NCBI GenBank assembly: GCA_903930585.1
Contig: CAIYZD010000706.1
Location: 1 to 35,989, forward strand
Length of the DNA: 35,989 nucleotides
Reading direction: 5' to 3'
Origin: an uncultured Geobacteraceae bacterium
Lineage (GTDB): Bacteria; Desulfobacterota; Desulfuromonadia; Geobacterales; Pseudopelobacteraceae
Made by a program: the position numbers and the translations under genes. Every line of letters starts with the position of its first letter. The first letter of the stretch is position 1. The notes beneath the pieces are model-generated. The model saw only the letters and a program-made list of their open reading frames with translations. It made no database searches and was not told the origin of the DNA. Below, piece by piece: positions 34,987 to 35,989 of the stretch.

Positions 34987-35190
34987 TTACAAAATGATAA
35001 AAATCTGTAAATAAATAAAGCACATCAGCTGTTAATAGCCACTGTTGTTGCAATTACAAACAAGAGACATTGGTTGACGATGACAGGCGTTATTAAACAA
35101 TGTCCAAAAATATTATGCTGTTATGCTATGATGACATAGGTTGACAGAGCAACTTTCGTCTTTACAGGCAGGTAGTGAACTATCAGAGGC

Positions 35191-35203
35191 CGGAGTCCCT
35201 CCG
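35191..35203. repeat. Compact hairpin
   Basis: CGGAG-TCC-CTCCG forms a perfect 5-bp stem with a 3-nt loop, about 235 bp before the downstream gene. There is no T-run, so it is not a terminator. Confidence 0.4.
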
Positions 35204-35212
35204 ATCCCCAAA

Positions 35213-35239
35213 GACATTTGTTGCCGAAGCGACATTTGT
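35213..35239. repeat. 9-bp direct repeat, 18-bp period
   Basis: GACATTTGT occurs at 35213-35221 and 35231-35239, a start-to-start distance of 18 bp. It may be a pair of sites for a DNA-binding regulator in the divergent region. Confidence 0.5.
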
Positions 35240-35384
35240 ATCATGTTGAAAGTGCCGATATGTCAGTGTGTTAGGAAAATGTGAACCAGTGTTGTCAAAA
35301 AACGTCTCTATTTTCAATATAAGAATATGCTTATTACTTGCGCCTATCTACTTGTAATTACACACAGTCAATCATTGTTCTTGT

Positions 35385-35399
35385 TGGCACATAACTTGA
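35385..35399 (+). promoter_or_regulatory. Sigma-54-like promoter of the second REC-kinase
   Basis: TGGCAC-ATAAC-TTGA has correct -24/-12 spacing with A in place of the final conserved C, the same deviation as in the divergent HPt promoter candidate. It lies about 40 bp before the ATG. Confidence 0.4.
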
Positions 35400-35438
35400 A
35401 ATACTTACTGTGCTAATGGACATAAGAGGGGGATATTC

Positions 35439-35989
35439 ATGAAAACGGACAACCGGCTTGACCAGGATTTCTTAAAAAACCTTACCGTACTGTATGTCGA
35501 GGACGATGGCGATACGAGAATGCAGTTCAACGAGTTCCTCAGTCGCCCGGTAGGCACACTGATAACCGCTGCTAACGGCATGAAGGGATTGGAGGCGTTT
35601 AAGATGCATGTGCCGGATATTGTGATTACTGACATCCACATGCCGCAGATGGACGGTTTAACCATGGCACAGAATATTCTTGAAATGGTGCCGTCGGTGC
35701 CGATTATTGTTGTGACTGCATTTGAACAGGCCGATTATCTGAAGCGGGCGATCAATATCGGCATCGATAAATATGTCACCAAACCGGTTAACAGTTATCT
35801 GCTGTTCGAATGCCTGCTGGAGTGTGCACGCCGCCTGAGGGCCGAACAACAGCTCAAACTGCAGCATCAGCGGGAGATCCAGGAAGAGTGGTCGAAACAC
35901 AACGCGACAATTGCCTCACTGGCCGGTGGCATGGCACATGACTATAAAAATCTGATACAGACTATCCTCGGCTATGCCTCACTGGTTAA
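35439..35989 (+). CDS. Receiver-histidine kinase, partial (runs off the window)
   Basis: The first 183 codons of a gene open at the window edge, so it is absent from the ORF track. GGGGG upstream of the ATG serves as ribosome-binding site. The N-terminal receiver has VLYVEDDG, phospho-Asp65 in IVITDIHMPQMDG and the Lys in VTKPV. A coiled linker follows, and a dimerisation region then begins with GGMAHDYKNLIQTILGY (candidate phospho-His167). The HDYKN box differs from the HEINN of its paralogue at 33247 and resembles the HDFNN type of soluble hybrid kinases. The opening FLKNLTVLYVEDD is almost identical to the paralogue, which suggests duplication. The catalytic domain lies outside the window. 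Confidence 0.9.
   Translation, partial: MKTDNRLDQDFLKNLTVLYVEDDGDTRMQFNEFLSRPVGTLITAANGMKGLEAFKMHVPDIVITDIHMPQMDGLTMAQNILEMVPSVPIIVVTAFEQADYLKRAINIGIDKYVTKPVNSYLLFECLLECARRLRAEQQLKLQHQREIQEEWSKHNATIASLAGGMAHDYKNLIQTILGYASLV

Larger units (their letters stand above)
34910..35438. other. 529-bp divergent regulatory region
   Basis: No gene is supported here. It separates the HPt operon from the divergent REC-kinase and holds candidate promoter and binding elements listed separately: an inverted repeat with a sigma-54-like site near 34972-34986, a compact hairpin at 35191, a 9-bp direct repeat at 35213 and 35231, and a second sigma-54-like site at 35385. The region is AT-rich compared with the genes around it. 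Confidence 0.6.

Noticed and set aside
34910-35438. Cyclic di-GMP (GEMM) riboswitch in the signalling gap
   Set aside because: Conserved GEMM segments (a CGCAAAGCC-type stretch and its partner) are absent; only an isolated small hairpin is present.

Overview
The window looks like chromosome from a Geobacter-like Desulfuromonadota bacterium (Geobacterales, or a Trichlorobacter/Pelobacter relative). This is inferred from gene content: a TrpB2-type synthase beside a canonical TrpB, tandem DUF507 genes, many PAS/hybrid kinases and c-di-GMP signalling, and moderately GC-rich coding sequence. No rRNA, tRNA, insertion sequence, prophage or CRISPR array was seen. Nothing could be compared with a database, so the taxonomic call rests on pattern recognition.

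Layout, left to right. (1) 1-2494: minus-strand operon prmA-rsmE-zinc-ribbon protein, preceded by a possible gene tail and an 8-bp tandem repeat. (2) 2657-9856: plus-strand biosynthetic run with overlapping or abutting genes: ribH-nusB-hom, TrpB2-type synthase, trpF, an ArnT/PMT-like membrane glycosyltransferase, and trpB with a strong terminator. No trpA is present. (3) 9997-10999: pta behind its own clear promoter. (4) 11007-13641: a tightly overlapping minus-strand operon of a MoxR-type AAA+ ATPase, a DUF2201-like VWA protein whose metallopeptidase motif has lost its glutamate, and an unrecognised small protein. (5) 13871-14472: small putative antitoxin plus PIN toxin. (6) 14574-18193: queC (minus), then a leader with a hairpin, two DUF507 genes, a terminator and a soluble lytic transglycosylase. 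(7) 18308-21918: a Phd/YefM antitoxin and PIN toxin whose operator carries three TGTACA-type hexamers at exact 12-bp steps. The toxin gene overlaps the start of mutS, and an RRM protein gene follows. (8) 21902-28661: a small unknown protein, a Cache-PAS-GGDEF diguanylate cyclase, an AMIN/amidase_3 cell-wall amidase, then slyD, a YkgJ-like cysteine-cluster protein and prfA on the minus strand. (9) 28958-29660: a row of very small genes, two of them Cys-rich. (10) 29901-35989: a signalling cluster with a solute-binding-domain hybrid kinase, a REC-kinase plus HPt operon, and a paralogous REC-kinase cut by the window end.

How the parts work together. The biosynthetic run serves riboflavin, Thr/Met (via homoserine) and Trp. 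The MoxR/VWA operon is probably a chaperone-like complex of unknown client. The last 6 kb has all the parts of a multi-step phosphorelay: hybrid kinase, HPt protein and two REC-kinases. The observations most worth following are the degenerate metallopeptidase in the MoxR/VWA operon, the coupling of mutS to a toxin-antitoxin operator, the Gln-to-Met change in the TrpB carboxylate loop, the tiny-gene operon at 29 kb and the leader/terminator arrangement ahead of DUF507.
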